A DNA stretch of 64,000 nt, taken from positions 96,136,765 to 96,200,764 of the forward strand of contig CM037588.1 of the NCBI GenBank assembly GCA_021018995.1, written 5' to 3'. Under the pieces are notes generated by a model, which was given only the letters and a program-made list of their open reading frames with translations, ran no database searches and had not been told where the DNA came from. This document shows positions 40,998 through 52,058 of the stretch, in pieces; the stretch's first letter is position 1; every line of letters begins with the position of its first letter. The DNA is from Chloranthus sessilifolius (lineage: Eukaryota > Streptophyta > Magnoliopsida > Chloranthales > Chloranthaceae). The position numbers and the translations under genes are program-made.

Positions 40998-42694
40998 GTG
41001 ACCGTCACTACGGCAACCTCAAACTCGTCCCGTAGAAGGAAGGAATTCGGCCCTTATCCGCGACATCGATACAACACTCGTCAGCAGATCATGTCAAGAG
41101 CCGATACGTCCCCACCGTCATCCCCATCCCATTCCCACGTAGGAGAAGACCCAATCTCCAACACCTTCGCCCAAACCCGGTTCGAATCACGGGTCCTTTT
41201 GGGGCACCCGTGTTCACATCCACCCCATCCCCCTCCCTCACATTCTCCCGACATACCCCCTTTTCATCCCCTACTGAAACCCCTCATTTCCCAACCGATC
41301 CATACATCCCCATCTCCCATCCAAACACCCTTACCGCATCCCCATATTTCCAAAGGCCCCATAGGGAGCCCCATCCCTCGCCTACTTCCCACGTTCCATC
41401 CCTCTCATCATCCATGCCCCCTACATCCCACATCCCATCCACCTCATCTCATATACCATTCCCACCACCTGGCTGATCCACATCCCAACATACCCCCCCA
41501 TTTACCCGAGTCATGCCCAATCTCTCCCAACCCCCTCCATCATTAAGTGAGCCATCACCCCCCAATCTCACACCTAAATCCATGCCCTCAATGGAACACC
41601 TGAGAACGATGTACGCCCTGTGGGCTGCTTCTCGGAACCCTACATCTCAAACCCCGCATCCAAATCTCAAAAACCTTCATACCCCATTCCCTCTTAACCA
41701 TGCCCAACCACCCATCGTCCATACCTCCCAAAATCCCCTACCTCAATTCCAGACCCAAACCCATACAAATCCATGGGCCCAAGCCCAAACACTTCTAGAG
41801 CCATGGGCCCAAGCCCATCAATCCCAAGCCCAAGCTCAGGCCCATCAAGCCTAAGCCCAAGGCCATCAGGCCCAGGCCAAAAACCCTCAAAACCCATGGG
41901 CCCGAGCCCATCAGGCCCAGGCCTAAGACCCTCAAAACCCATGGGCCCAAGCCCATCAGACCCAGGCCCAGAATCCTCAAGGCCCATGGACCCAAGCCCA
42001 TCAAGCTCAGGCCCAGACCCGAAACCCTCAAAACCCATGGGCCCAAGCCCAAACCCATCAGACCCAGGCCCAAGTCCAAGCCCCCGAGGGCCTTTGGACC
42101 CAAACCTATCAAGCCCAAGCCCAAGGCCCGTGGACCCAAGCCCATCAAGCTCAGACCCAAACCCAACCCCCTCATGACCCATTAGCCCAAACCTAACAAG
42201 GCCCATTGACCCAGAGTCATACTAACCCCCACACCCAAGCCCAAGGCCCATCAATCCAAGCCTTCCAAAACCATCAAACCCAAGGCCCATCCACCCATGC
42301 TCATCAAGGCCCATTCACTAACCCCATACCCCCCCACCAGTGCCCTTCACTCACCTATACCCCTTACGCCCCCATCCCACCTCCAACGGGAAATCCAATC
42401 CATCCCATTCCTCAAACCCACAACATCCCGCCACCTCAACCACACCCCCATCACCCCCAGAATGTGCACCCAACTCAGCACATCACTTACCCACAAACCG
42501 CTCACCCATTTATCCCTTCTCATCCCCTACAAACCATATGGCCCCACCAGGTCATCCAACCCCTCACCCCCCAAGTCCAAATAGCAGAACTCGCCCCTCC
42601 CGGGCCCACCATCATCACACCTAGGGTCAAACAAAATCAGGGGGAAGCAGTCCCCACTACAGCCTCAAAAGAACCAGAACAGTTGAAAGAATAA
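40998..42694 (+). pseudogene. N-terminal Pro/Gln/Ala-rich part of Tat-lineage Gag (element C)
   Basis: ATG 40998 opens MTVTTATSNSSRRRKEFGPY and RHRYNTRQQ, the kind of basic N-terminus seen in Tat/Ogre Gag. A long Pro/Ser/His-rich run follows. From 41513 the frame changes to one that continues into the capsid. 41760-42200 is a Gln/Ala/Pro-rich tandem of NPWAQAHQ(A/T)QAQ-like units encoded by CCCATGGGCCCAAGCCCATC-like DNA, with stops at 41852-41854 and others. It then runs through TPRVKQNQGEAVPTTASKEP to a TAA at 42692-42694. The opposite strand reads Gly/Leu-rich, an artefact. Role unknown; variable low-complexity N-terminal extensions are known for this lineage. Confidence 0.7.
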
Positions 42695-42715
42695 ATAGAC
42701 AGAATACAGAAGCAA

Positions 42716-43840
42716 TTGATGAATATGGGAGGAATAGAACTATATTCAACAGACTTTTCAGACTTATGTCTATTCTCTTATGTCCCCCTACCACAGAAAT
42801 TCAAGATGCCATCATTTGATAAGTATAACGGCACTGGAAACCCCATCGCCCACTTAAAATCTTACTGTGGGGATATGTGCCAGTATGGCGGAGATGAACG
42901 ACTCCTCATCAAAGTGTTCCAGAAGAGTTTAATCTGCCCAAGATCGAGATGGTTCACATCCCTGGAACCGTCCATGATAAAAAATTAGAAAGATCTGACA
43001 CGCTTATTTCAAGAGCAATATGTCTATAACATGGACATAGAGCCAAGGAAGTCAGATTTGGCCCGTTTAAAGCAAAGACATGATGAAACATTCAGTGCTT
43101 ACTTGGGAAGGTGGAGAGCATTGGCCGCTCAGGTAACTCACCAGATTCCCGATGATGAGCAAATTGAATTGATAACCAAAGGAGCCCTCCCAGTCATCGC
43201 AGATTTTTTAGTATATCAGCAGCAGTCTAGTTTTGCTGATCTGGTCCGAAATGCCAATCGTTGCAAAGACGCCATTAGAGAGGGCAGGTTAGGAAGGAAT
43301 GTGGCCAACAGGGCCACCGGGGTTCAAAAAGCTGCCGAATCAAAAATTGAAAGAAGACCAGGGACAGAGGTACAGAACATTGTTTACCCCCAGGCCAATA
43401 CCAATGCCCCCCGATACAGCTCCAGGTTACACAACCACCCCTGGCCCGTTTCAAGCAAGTACCATGGCCAAGCAACGGACCAAGAGCCCCATTTACCTAG
43501 GAACAGATGAAAGCACGGTCCGAACAAGTGTTCACACAGTTGGGGCAATCCTTGAGTGTCTTGTTGCCAGTGTTGCTACAAAAAGGCTTGGTCAATCTGC
43601 TCCAGCCTCGGCCACCACCCCATCCCATACAGAGGAACCATAATCCGAATCTGCATTGCAATTTCCACCAAGGACCGGGTCACCCTACGGACCAGTGCTT
43701 CCCATTAAAGCACGCAGTCCAAGATCTGATAGAGGCGAGAAAAATCATTCCCCGCCACTTCTTCAAGGGCAGAACCAAAATATCCATCAAGCCCCTCTAC
43801 CACCGCACCCAGGAGGCCCCAGGCCTAACATACATTGGAT
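42716..43840 (+). pseudogene. Gag capsid and zinc-finger-like region of element C
   Basis: The same frame as the preceding part: PLPQKFKMPSFDKYNGTGNP, IAHLKSYCGDMCQYGGDERL, a TAG at 42986-42988, then DLTRLFQEQYVYNMDIEPRK and SDLARLKQRHDETFSAYLGR up to 43510. This is the retrotransposon gag core with the F-X-Y-L-X-R-W type ending. After a frameshift near 43510, HCNFHQGPGHPTDQCFPLKH (about 43650-43710) carries a CHHC-like cluster, and AVQDLIEARKI follows, typical of the end of Tat Gag. Broken in at least two places. Confidence 0.8.
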
Positions 43841-44870
43841 AGAGGAGGAAGAAGAAGAGTTTGACCCTTCAAATTATATCAGTAATCAGGAGGAATTTTC
43901 ACTCCCCAGGTCGAACGAAGATGAACTATCTGTTGGGGTGATCGAGCCGTTGTATCTAGCCGATTATTTCCCCACATCGGCATACCAAGAGGAGCCCTTA
44001 GATTTAGGGCAGTATTTTTCCACCCCTGCTCCCGCCTATCAAATCCAAATGGGCACAGCCCCGCCGCAATCATACGCATATCCACCCCACGCCCAATTTA
44101 CCCCATGCACCCCTCCGTCACACCCAAATCATCCCATACCATACACAACTCCGCCATCCCCGTATTATCCTACTCCATACACACCCTCAAATCTCTCCAC
44201 CCAATACACTACTCCGCCATCCCCAAGTTACCCCATTCCATACACACCTTCAAACCCCACCACCCAATTTATACCATACACCCCTCTGTCACCCCCAAAT
44301 CACCCCACTCCATGCACAACTCCATCATCCCCAATCTATCCCATTTCATCCACAAACCCATCATCATCCCACCATGCTACAAACCCTTCATATCCCCCTA
44401 TTCCACCCACTACCCCACCATGTCCCAATCATCCCGCTCCATGCACAACTCCATCACCCCTAATTTACCATACGTCACCCACGAATCCGGCATCATCCCA
44501 CCCTGCCACCCCATATACAACCCTTCATATCCCTATCACCCCACTCCTCAGATGTCTCCCCATCCCTCCATCCCAGTCACACTCCCGCCATCCCTTGGTT
44601 ATTTTCGCCCCAATCCAACTCCACCGCCACCCAAGCAAGCAACCCCTCACCCAATCCCCTTATCACCTGCTCCCAATCACCACTAGTCTTACCAAGCCCA
44701 GGCAATACCAGTACAAGCCCCCCTTACCCGTAGAATTCAACCTCGTAATTCCCCACTACTGCGTTCTTCAATCGAGTCAACCTGGTAGGAGCCGAGAAAC
44801 TGGCGTGTCCAACCCAATCCTCCCCAGAATTACCATGCACTCCTTTCCTTATCCCAAAACTTGCTTATGA
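43656..44870 (+). pseudogene. Pro/Thr/Ser-rich Gag-Pro linker of element C
   Basis: A 404-codon open frame whose first part (to about 43830) is out of frame with Gag. From about 43832 it reads HWIEEEEEEFDPSNYISNQE and LPRSNEDELSVGVIEPLYLA, a plausible acidic linker. A repetitive Pro/Thr/Tyr/Ser/His region (PYTTPPSPYYPTPYTPSN-like units of about 20-23 codons) occupies 44090-44690. Its openness over 1.2 kb depends partly on C-rich composition; the overlapping frame 44105-44686 is equally open and is not called. A matching linker between zinc finger and protease is common in Tat elements but is poorly conserved. Confidence 0.55.
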
Positions 44871-44880
44871 CCCGCATCAG

Positions 44881-46264
44881 GTGCCGTTAAGCTATGAACA
44901 GACGGACATGAATGCCGGGTGCAACCAAGAGGAGGCTGTTGAATTAATTACCCGGTCAGGCCGAATTTCTACACAGTCGGAGGCATCAGGGGCCGTTAGA
45001 GGAGAAGAAAAGAAGAAAGAACAGGTTGTAGGGAATCCCTTTGAAAAAATGGCCAAAGAACATATATTAGAGACGCAGCTCAAGAGAACACCCGCACATC
45101 ACTGTATGGGATTTGTAAATCACGTCCCCCCTCCACTTCCAAGCCCTGATGGGAGCACTCAAGGACGCACATGTCTCCACCCACGTAACTCCAGATGGAG
45201 TAGGAGAAATAATAGCGCAAGTGTTGGCCCCAAATGCCATCTCATTCACCGATGCGGACCTACCAATCGAGGGGAATGACCACTCTAAGCCCTTGAATAT
45301 AACAATGGAAGTAGGAAACTTGGTGGTGCCGTTGGTCCTAATCGACAACGGGTCGGCATTGAACGTATGCCCTCTAAGGACGGCAATCAAAATTGGGGCG
45401 AACCCCGACACCTTCCGGCCATCCATATCAAGCGCTCGGGGATTCGACAACACTAGAAGAGAAATCATAGGAGAAGTAGACCTCGACCTGATCCTCGAGC
45501 CATAAACCTTCACTACCCCCTTTCAGGTGATGGACATCAAGTCTACTTTCAATCTGCTGTTGGGTCGGCCATGGATACATAAGCTCAGAGCAATACCATC
45601 TACCCTACACCAAAAGCTCCGATTCATCTCGGAAGGAAAAATTATCACCATCTTGGGCGAGAGCAGAGAAGACAGGGAAAGAAGCACCCTGCACATTGAG
45701 AATTCGAAAGTGCTGAACATACCGCACATAGCAGAGGACGCCAACCTTTATCGATTCGAGTTTGACTTTTTAGTCGTCTCCCTCGGACCAACTGAAAAGA
45801 CCTCGGATAAAACTGGAGGAGGAATGGACGCAGCTGTGTTCATGCTCCACAGATGGGGCCATCAAAAAGGGAAAGGACTAGGCCCACGCCTCCAAGGAAG
45901 AAGAGACCCTGTCAAGGCCAAGGGGCAACAAACTAAATTTGGCTTAGGCTACAGGCCGAGAGAAGAGGAAGTCAAAGAAGCCAAGGAAAAGATGAGAGCC
46001 ACAGCAGTCGCCAAGGCCAGAGGAATCATCTTGGAAGAGGAACCTCATGCTCGCCCCCACATCCGTGAAACCTTTGTGAGCGCCGAGGTAGTAAAAATTG
46101 ATCTAAATGGGGAGACGAGGGTCACCCCACATAAGCCTACTTCAATCCACCCCACCAATCCCTACATCATCCCCCCAGACTTCGAAATGGACTTAGCCGC
46201 CCTTTCCTTATTTGAGGAAGAAGTTCCCCGATCCACCCATCACTCCAGCACCAGCCCATCCTAA
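44881..46264 (+). pseudogene. Aspartic protease and G-patch region of element C
   Basis: VELITRSGRISTQSEASGAV opens it. A frameshift or TAA near 45110 precedes ALMGALKDAHVSTHVTPDGV, then the protease active site VLIDNGSALNVCPLRTAIKI (Asp 45344-45346; the DNGS form is usual in Tat) and FQVMDIKSTFNLLLGRPWIH. A TAA at 45503-45505 lies between the last two blocks. Downstream, FMLHRWGHQKGKGLGPRLQG and TKFGLGYRP (45838-45960) form a G-patch-like motif, known in this lineage and generally linked to RNA binding. The frame ends at 46264. It would mature the polyprotein if intact. Confidence 0.82.
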
Positions 46265-46374
46265 CCATAGAGGACAGGGTCCCAGAGGATCTCTCTGTAA
46301 ATATGTTAAGGGAGGAACTGCAAGGGCCTACCGATGCCACTCCCAATCAAAGAGGTAAAGGCCAAGCCTCGCAG

Positions 46375-46600
46375 GTGAGTAACTGGGCATCCTTGCCCCA
46401 ACTCCTAGGAGCTGCCAAATACTGTGAAAACGGCACCGACTCCCTAAAAAAAAATAACCTGTAAAAAGTGAGGTTAGCCTCTGGACCACTCTACCTTGTA
46501 TATATAGAGATCCACCTCGCCAGGGGCTGACCTCCGAAAAAATGTAAAAGACCATAAAAATAGAAAAAATACCAATTCCAAAAATATTGTCCTTTAAAAT
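46375..46600 (+). other. Putative intron between protease and RT (Ogre-type)
   Basis: A consensus donor AG|GTGAGT lies at 46375. The following ~200 bp has stops in all frames and AT-rich/A-run composition, unlike its coding neighbours. RT-linker coding resumes near 46587-46620. Splicing at this place is an established feature of Ogre-type elements. The acceptor was not fixed; AAAATTAAAG at about 46617 is one candidate. Confidence 0.5.
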
Positions 46601-47832
46601 TCCCAATAAAATTAAAGTTGATGTCGTGATACCCGTCCCATGTGAAGCCGACCCCTTTCCTGTAGAAATACAAGAAGAGGTAGGAGTCACAAGTCTGGAC
46701 GAGGAAGGTCAAACCGATGAGCTCCCCAATGAGCTCCTCAAACAATTTGCTGATTTTGAGCATGGCCCTACCCCAATCGTCGAAGAGACGGAGGATGTCA
46801 ATTTGGGCACCAAAGAGGCCCCCAGAATCACCAAAATCGAAACATCACTGTCCCCTGTAGAGAGGAAGGGCATGATAGACTTCCTTCGGTCATACCAAGA
46901 TGTCTTCGCATGGTCGTATGAAGACATGCCTAGTTTGGATACTAATCTGGTTGAGCATGAGTTTCCACTCTATCCCGATGTTAAGCCGGTCAAGCAGAAG
47001 CTGAGACGTCTCTGACCCGAATGGATGCTGAAAGTCAAAAATGAGGTCATCAAGCAGTATGAAGTGGGGTTTCTCATAGTATCCAAGTACCCACAGTGGC
47101 TAGCTAATATCATCCCCGTACCAAAGAAGGATGGAAAGGTTCGAATGTGTATCTATTTCTGCAATCTCAATAAGGCAAACCCTAAGGACGACTTCCCGCT
47201 ACCCCACATCGATATCCTGGTCGATAACACTGCAAAGCATGGAATGCTCTCATTTATGGATGGATTCTCAGGATACAATCAGATAAAGATGGCAGAGGTT
47301 GATCGCGAGAAGACAGCATTCATTACCCCCTGGGGAACCTTCTGCTACAAAGTAATGCCATTCGGGCTAAAGAATGTTGGGGCAACCTACCAAAGAGCAA
47401 TGACGGCCCTGTTCCATGACATGATGCACCAAGAGATCGAAGTATATGTTGATGACATGATTGCCAAATCACCAGAAAGGGAGGACCACTTGATAAACCT
47501 TCAGAAGCTATTCGAGAGGTTGAGAAAGTACAAGTTACGGTTGAACCCCCAGAAGTGCGCCTTCGGCGCTATGTCACGAAAGTTGTTGGGCTTTATTGTC
47601 AGCAGGAGAGGGATCGAGGTCAATCTGACCAAGATCAAGGCCATCACTGAAATTCCACCACCGTCTATAGAGAAGGAAGTCAGAGGCTTTTTAGGCAGAA
47701 TCTAATACATCAGCCGATTCATCGCACAGTTAACTCTGATATGCGCACCAATCTTCAAACTACTGAGAAATGACTCACCGGTTGAATGGAATGATGACTG
47801 TCAAGCTGCATTCGATAAGATTAAAGTTACCT
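46587..47832 (+). pseudogene. Reverse transcriptase of element C
   Basis: The upstream linker reads YQDVFAWSYEDMPSLDTNLV and HEFPLYPDVKPVKQKLRRL, with a TGA at 47013-47015. RT blocks follow: WLANIIPVPKKDGKVRMCIY, NPKDDFPLPHIDILVDNTA, MLSFMDGFSGYNQIKMAEVD, KTAFITPWGTFCYKVMPFGL, and the catalytic VYVDDMIAKS (about 47443-47470). LGFIVSRRGIEVNLTKIKAI ends the thumb. A TAA at 47703-47705 precedes YISRFIAQLT, and a 1-bp frameshift lies near 47830. All catalytic Asp residues visible in the palm motifs are kept. This is the best preserved RT of the window. Confidence 0.9.
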
Positions 47833-48790
47833 CCTGAAACCTCCGATATTGGTACCCCCCGTACCTGATAGACCTCTGATAATGTACCTATCAACAATAG
47901 AATTTTCCATGGGTTGTGTGTTAGGACAACATGATGAGACAGAAAGAAGAGAGCAGGCCATTTACTACCTGAGCAAAAAGTTCACTAATTATGAGACGCA
48001 CTATTCTCATCTGGAGAAAGCATGCTTGGCGCTCGTTTGGGCTACTCAAAAACTTTGGCACTACCTATTATCCCAAGCCGTCCTACTTCTAGCACGGATG
48101 GATCCACTAAAGTACTTATTCGAGAAACCTGCAATCACTGGCCGAACTGCACAATGGCAACTACTCCTATCCGAATTTGACATTACTTATGTCACCCAGA
48201 AGTCAATCAAGGGGCAGGCACTCGCTGATCACCTTGCTGAGAACCCTCTGCTGGACTATGAGCCTCTAAGGACCGAATTCCCCGATGAGGACATTTTGTT
48301 CATGACTGACGAGGATACAGAGGAAACAGAGGAGTCCTGGGTAATGTACTTTGATGGAGCATCACATGTTGAGGGCCAAGGAGTTGGCGCCATTCTTATC
48401 TCACCAGGAGGATCTCATGTACCCATCTCAATCAAATTGAACTTCCCATCCACCAACAATATGGCCGAGTATGAGGCCTGTACAACTGGTTTACATGCGG
48501 CTCTTGATCTAAATATAACTCACCTTAGGGTCTTTGGAGATTCACAGTTAATTATATGCCAGACCAACGGAGATTGGAAGACCAAGGATGAGAAACTGAT
48601 CCCATACCATGAACATCTTGAGGATCTAATAACTTGCTTTGAGGAGGTCACCTTCTCCTATGTACCACGAGCAAGGAATCGATTTGCTGATGCCCTGGCT
48701 ACCCTGGCCTCCATGGTTGAGATTCCATACGAAGTTGTGATGAAGCCGATCATGATAGAGCAAAGGAACAAGCCGGCTTTCTGTCACCTA
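47833..48790 (+). pseudogene. Dual RNase H (retroviral type plus second archaeal-type) of element C
   Basis: The first RNase H reads PPVPDRPLIMYLSTIEFSMG, EQAIYYLSKKFTNYETHYSH, WQLLLSEFDITYVTQKSIKG and ALADHLAENP. A second domain follows after a short acidic spacer: WVMYFDGASHVEGQGVGAIL (Asp about 48352), NMAEYEACTTGLHAALDLNI (Glu about 48466), LRVFGDSQLIICQTNGDWKT (Asp about 48537) and RFADALATLASM (Asp about 48690). All four acidic residues of this second domain are present. Two RNase H domains in a row are a defining trait of the Tat lineage. This stretch is open from 47849 to 48910. Confidence 0.9.
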
Positions 48791-50077
48791 ATCGAGGGAC
48801 CTATAAAGGTAGATGATGAACCACCCTGGTTCTCAGACATCAAGAGTTTCCTCGAGACCCGAACTATCCTAGAAGGAACATCGAAGGTAGACAGATGCAC
48901 CATCCAGTGATTGGCAACGAACTACGTTATCTACGGTGATCTCCTGTATAGACGGTCTCACGACAATATTCTACTCCGATGCTTAACCCGAAAAGAAGCG
49001 GTTGAGATCATGAAGGATATCCATGAAGGAGTTTGCGGGGCACACGTCAGTGGACACATGCTTACGAAGAAAATCCTAAGGCAGGGATACTTTTGGACCA
49101 CTTTGGAGACCGATTGCTGCAAGCACGTGCAAAAGTTCTACAAATGCCAAGAACACTCCAGTCTAATTCATGCTCCGGCCATTGATTTGCATAGCATGGC
49201 CACTCCTTGGCCATTCGCCACCTGGGGTCTCAACGTCATCGGCAAAATCAATCCTAAGGCTTCCAACGGACATTAGTTCATCCTCGTCGCAGTAGAGTAT
49301 TTTACAAAGTGGGTAGAGGCAGCCTCCTACACGAGCATTAAGGCCAGTCATGTCGAGAAGTTCATCAAGAACAACATCATTTGCAAATTCAGCATACCCA
49401 AAGATATCATCACTGATAATGGCACTAATTTCGCCAATAGGCGCATCCGGGCCTTGTGTGAGCAGTTTCAGATCAAGCATCATCGATCATCCCCATTCAG
49501 GCCGCAGACGAACGGAGCCATAGAAGCAACCAACAAAACTCTGATCTGCATCCTAGAGAAGATGGTAGTTACTTATAGAGATTGGAGTGAGTAGTTACCC
49601 TTCGCACTTTGGGCCTATAGAACGTCTATCCGTACCGCTACAGGGGCAACGCCATTCTCCCTTGTGTACGGAACCGAGGCCGTGCTACCCGTTGAGGTTG
49701 AAGTACCGTCACTCCGTATCCTTTTGGAATCCCATCTACCTGAAGCTGAGAGGGAAATAGCCCGCTTTGAATAGTTGGATTTAATTGATGAGAAGAGACT
49801 CCTAGCCTTGTGCCACACCCAGATCTATCAGAGGAGAATTGCACGTGCTTACAATAAGCGCGTCCGCGGCCGAGATCTGAAGGTAGGAGACACTGTACTG
49901 AAGAAAATTTTCCCGTCTCACCACGTTGATTCGAGAGGGAAGTTTAAGCCGAATTGTGAAGGACCCTACGTCGTCCGAGAGGTTTTTCCAGGATACGCCA
50001 TTAGCCTCACCACCATGGGCGGAGACCACTTTCCTGAGCCCATCAACGCTGGATACCTCCGCAAGTTCTACTCATAG
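48791..50077 (+). pseudogene. Integrase of element C
   Basis: After a TGA at 48908-48910 comes LATNYVIYGDLLYRRSHDNI and the HHCC finger (IHEGVCGAHVSGHMLTKKIL ... CCKHVQKFYKCQEH). The catalytic core has WGLNVIGKINPKASNGH, where the first catalytic Asp reads Asn (AAC at 49232-49234). IITDNGTNF (second Asp) and QTNGAIEATNKTL (Glu) are intact. Stops: TAG 49274-49276, TAG 49592-49594, TAG 49772-49774. The GPY/F-type C-terminus reads KFKPNCEGPYVVREVFPGYA and INAGYLRKFYS, ending TAG at 50075-50077. Integrase would insert the cDNA; both the stops and the D-to-N change disable it. Confidence 0.9.
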
Positions 50078-50699
50078 GTCTTGAGACAAGGTGAGTTTTG
50101 ATAAAAGTAGATACGTGACCGCTTAAGGACCCCATAGAAGAGGCCATCATTTTAAAGACAAGTAGCCCAAAAGAAATATTCCCTAAAAACCTTTACCCTT
50201 TTTGCTACACACGTCGGGCCAATAACCATTTCTTTCATATACCCCTCCCAAAATTCCAGAAAAAGAGAAAAGAGAAAAGAGGAAAAATCCAAACCAGAAA
50301 AAAAGAGAAGAAGAAAAAAGAGAAAGAAGAAGAAGAAAGCAAAACCCACCAAAAAAAGAGGGGGACCAAGAAAAAAGAAATGACTGGGGCATAAAAAGCT
50401 TTTGGAAAGAAAGAGGAGTCCCTGAATCTAGAATTCACTCAAAACTTAGATCCAAATCCCTAGAAAAACCCAACCTGTTTGAACCCCGGCCACATTACAA
50501 CCCGAAAGAAAGCCCTCTTTAAGGTCCACAAGCGGTCATAACATCTACTGCATCAGAACAAGCTGAGTTAACGAACCACGCAGAACTTCATTCAGCCGGC
50601 TATGACGGAATCGACGTCCATGTCGTAGCCTTCTGGTTCTAAAAAAAAAAAGAAGAAAAAAAAAATTAAATTAATTAATTTGGGTTTAAAGCAAGACAG
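50078..50699 (+). other. Purine-rich 3' untranslated part of element C
   Basis: 50230-50430 is an A/G-rich tract (GAAAAGAGAAAAGAGGAAAA type) whose Phe/Leu-rich minus-strand frames are artefacts. No ORF is supported. It sits directly after integrase. Confidence 0.5.
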
Positions 50700-50895
50700 A
50701 CGTGGTGAAAACCAGAAAGGGCGCCACGGGTAAAAACAGCGAACTCACGCGGAACAGGTGAAAACCTGAAAGGGCACCTGGGGTAAGAAAGCGAACCCAT
50801 GGACGTAGTGAAAACCTGAAAGGGCGCTACGGGTAAAAACAGGGATGACGGGCATGGCGAAAACCTATCTTGGGCGCTATGAGCAAAAATGTCAA
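50700..50895 (+). repeat. GTGAAAACCTGAAAGGGCGC tandem, four units
   Basis: GTGAAAACC occurs at about 50705, 50758 and 50818, with GCGAAAACC near 50857. Each is followed by (T)GAAAGGGCGC-like and CGGGTAAAAA words. Such GGTGAAAACC...GGGCGCC repeats are familiar in the 3' region of Tat/Ogre elements. Confidence 0.65.
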
Positions 50896-51174
50896 GAAGA
50901 GAGAGATTAGGAGAAGACCTGTTCAGTTTGAACCCCTTGAGCCCCTTTCCCCCTTTTTTTGATGGGCCACTCATGTGAAAATTGGATCAGATCCCGATCA
51001 AGTATGTCATCTCTACCACAGCGTCTGACGCATGACCAAAGGGAAAGACAGAAGACTAGACCAATCCCTGGGAAGCTGACCTTCCCGCGTTTAAAGGAAA
51101 AACCTGTATCTCATGAACAGGGTTCGACCATGCTCAAAAAAGACCCACTGATTTAGCCTTGTAATTACCGACAT

Positions 51175-51715
51175 CACAAAAGACCCAAAGGGAGAAAATT
51201 TCAAAAAAGATAATAGATTTCTCTCTCCCATAAAAAGCCCCACACTGTGGAGGAAAAAATTTCAAAAAAGATAATAGATTTCCCTTTATCATAAAAAGCC
51301 CCACACTGTGGAGGAGAAAAATTTCAAAAAAGATAATAGATTTTCCTTTCCCATAAAAAGCCCCACACTGTGGAGGAGAAAATTTCAAAAAAGATAATAG
51401 ATTTCCCTTTCCCATAAAAAGCCCCACACTGTGGAGGAGAAAAATTTCAAAAAAGATAATAGATTTCTCTTTCCCATAACAAACCCCACACGTGGAGGAG
51501 AAAATTTTAAAAAAGATAATAGATTTCCCTTTCCCATAAAAAGCCCCACACTGTGGAAGAGAAAATTTTAAAAAAGATAATAGATTTTCCTTTCTCATAA
51601 AAAGCCCCACACTGTGGAAGAGAAAATTTCAAAAAAAATAATAGATTGGCCTTTCCCATGAAAAACCCCACTTTGTGGAGGAGAAAATCTCCATAAAAAG
51701 CCTTACATTGCGAAA
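51175..51715 (+). repeat. 61-bp minisatellite, about nine units
   Basis: Each unit reads CCCATAAAAAGCCCCACACT, GTGGAGGAGAAAATTTC and AAAAAAGATAATAGATTTCC, with a spacing of 60-62 bp; GCCCCACAC recurs from 51237 to about 51607. The minus-strand 158-codon frame through it is the repeat translated. It lies between integrase and the antisense gene. Confidence 0.85.
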
Positions 51716-52058
51716 CGTACAAAGGAAAAAGTCAAAAAACAAAAAATATATGTATGTATAGATTTCATTCCATTTCTTACAGTATTACGTGCGGAGTGTC
51801 ACGTCCCAAAAAGATAACGACATGACACACTTTCTATTTTGCTGCTTTCTTTACAGATAAAAAATCAAAAAATATATATATATCTGTATATATATGACAA
51901 AAAAAAAGAAGAAGAAAAATAACCCAAAAAGAGATCTCTGTTAGGGGGCATTCCTCCCCTCCATGTATATGATCTATGATATGTGCAGGATCAGGTCAAG
52001 GGCAGGGAGCACACTTCAAAGCGCTAATCTCTGCAAGCAGAGAGTCCTCGCGGGCATT
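51716..52058. other. Spacer between minisatellite and antisense gene
   Basis: AT-rich, with a TATATATA run at 51868-51895 and GTTAGGGGGCATTCCTCCCC at about 51942. From about 51960 the composition becomes coding-like for the minus strand. No separate gene is supported. Confidence 0.35.

Noticed and set aside
41694..42206. Gly/Leu/Met-rich minus-strand ORFs of 126-170 codons
   Set aside because: Antisense of the Pro/Gln/Ala tandem in Gag of element C; no promoter or domain.
49163..49844. Minus-strand ORFs opposite integrase of element C
   Set aside because: Shadow frames; the plus strand carries clear HHCC and core motifs.
51134..51722. 158-codon minus-strand ORF with repeated FYGKGKSIIFF units
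   Set aside because: It is the 61-bp minisatellite translated; unit length not tied to coding constraint and no start context.
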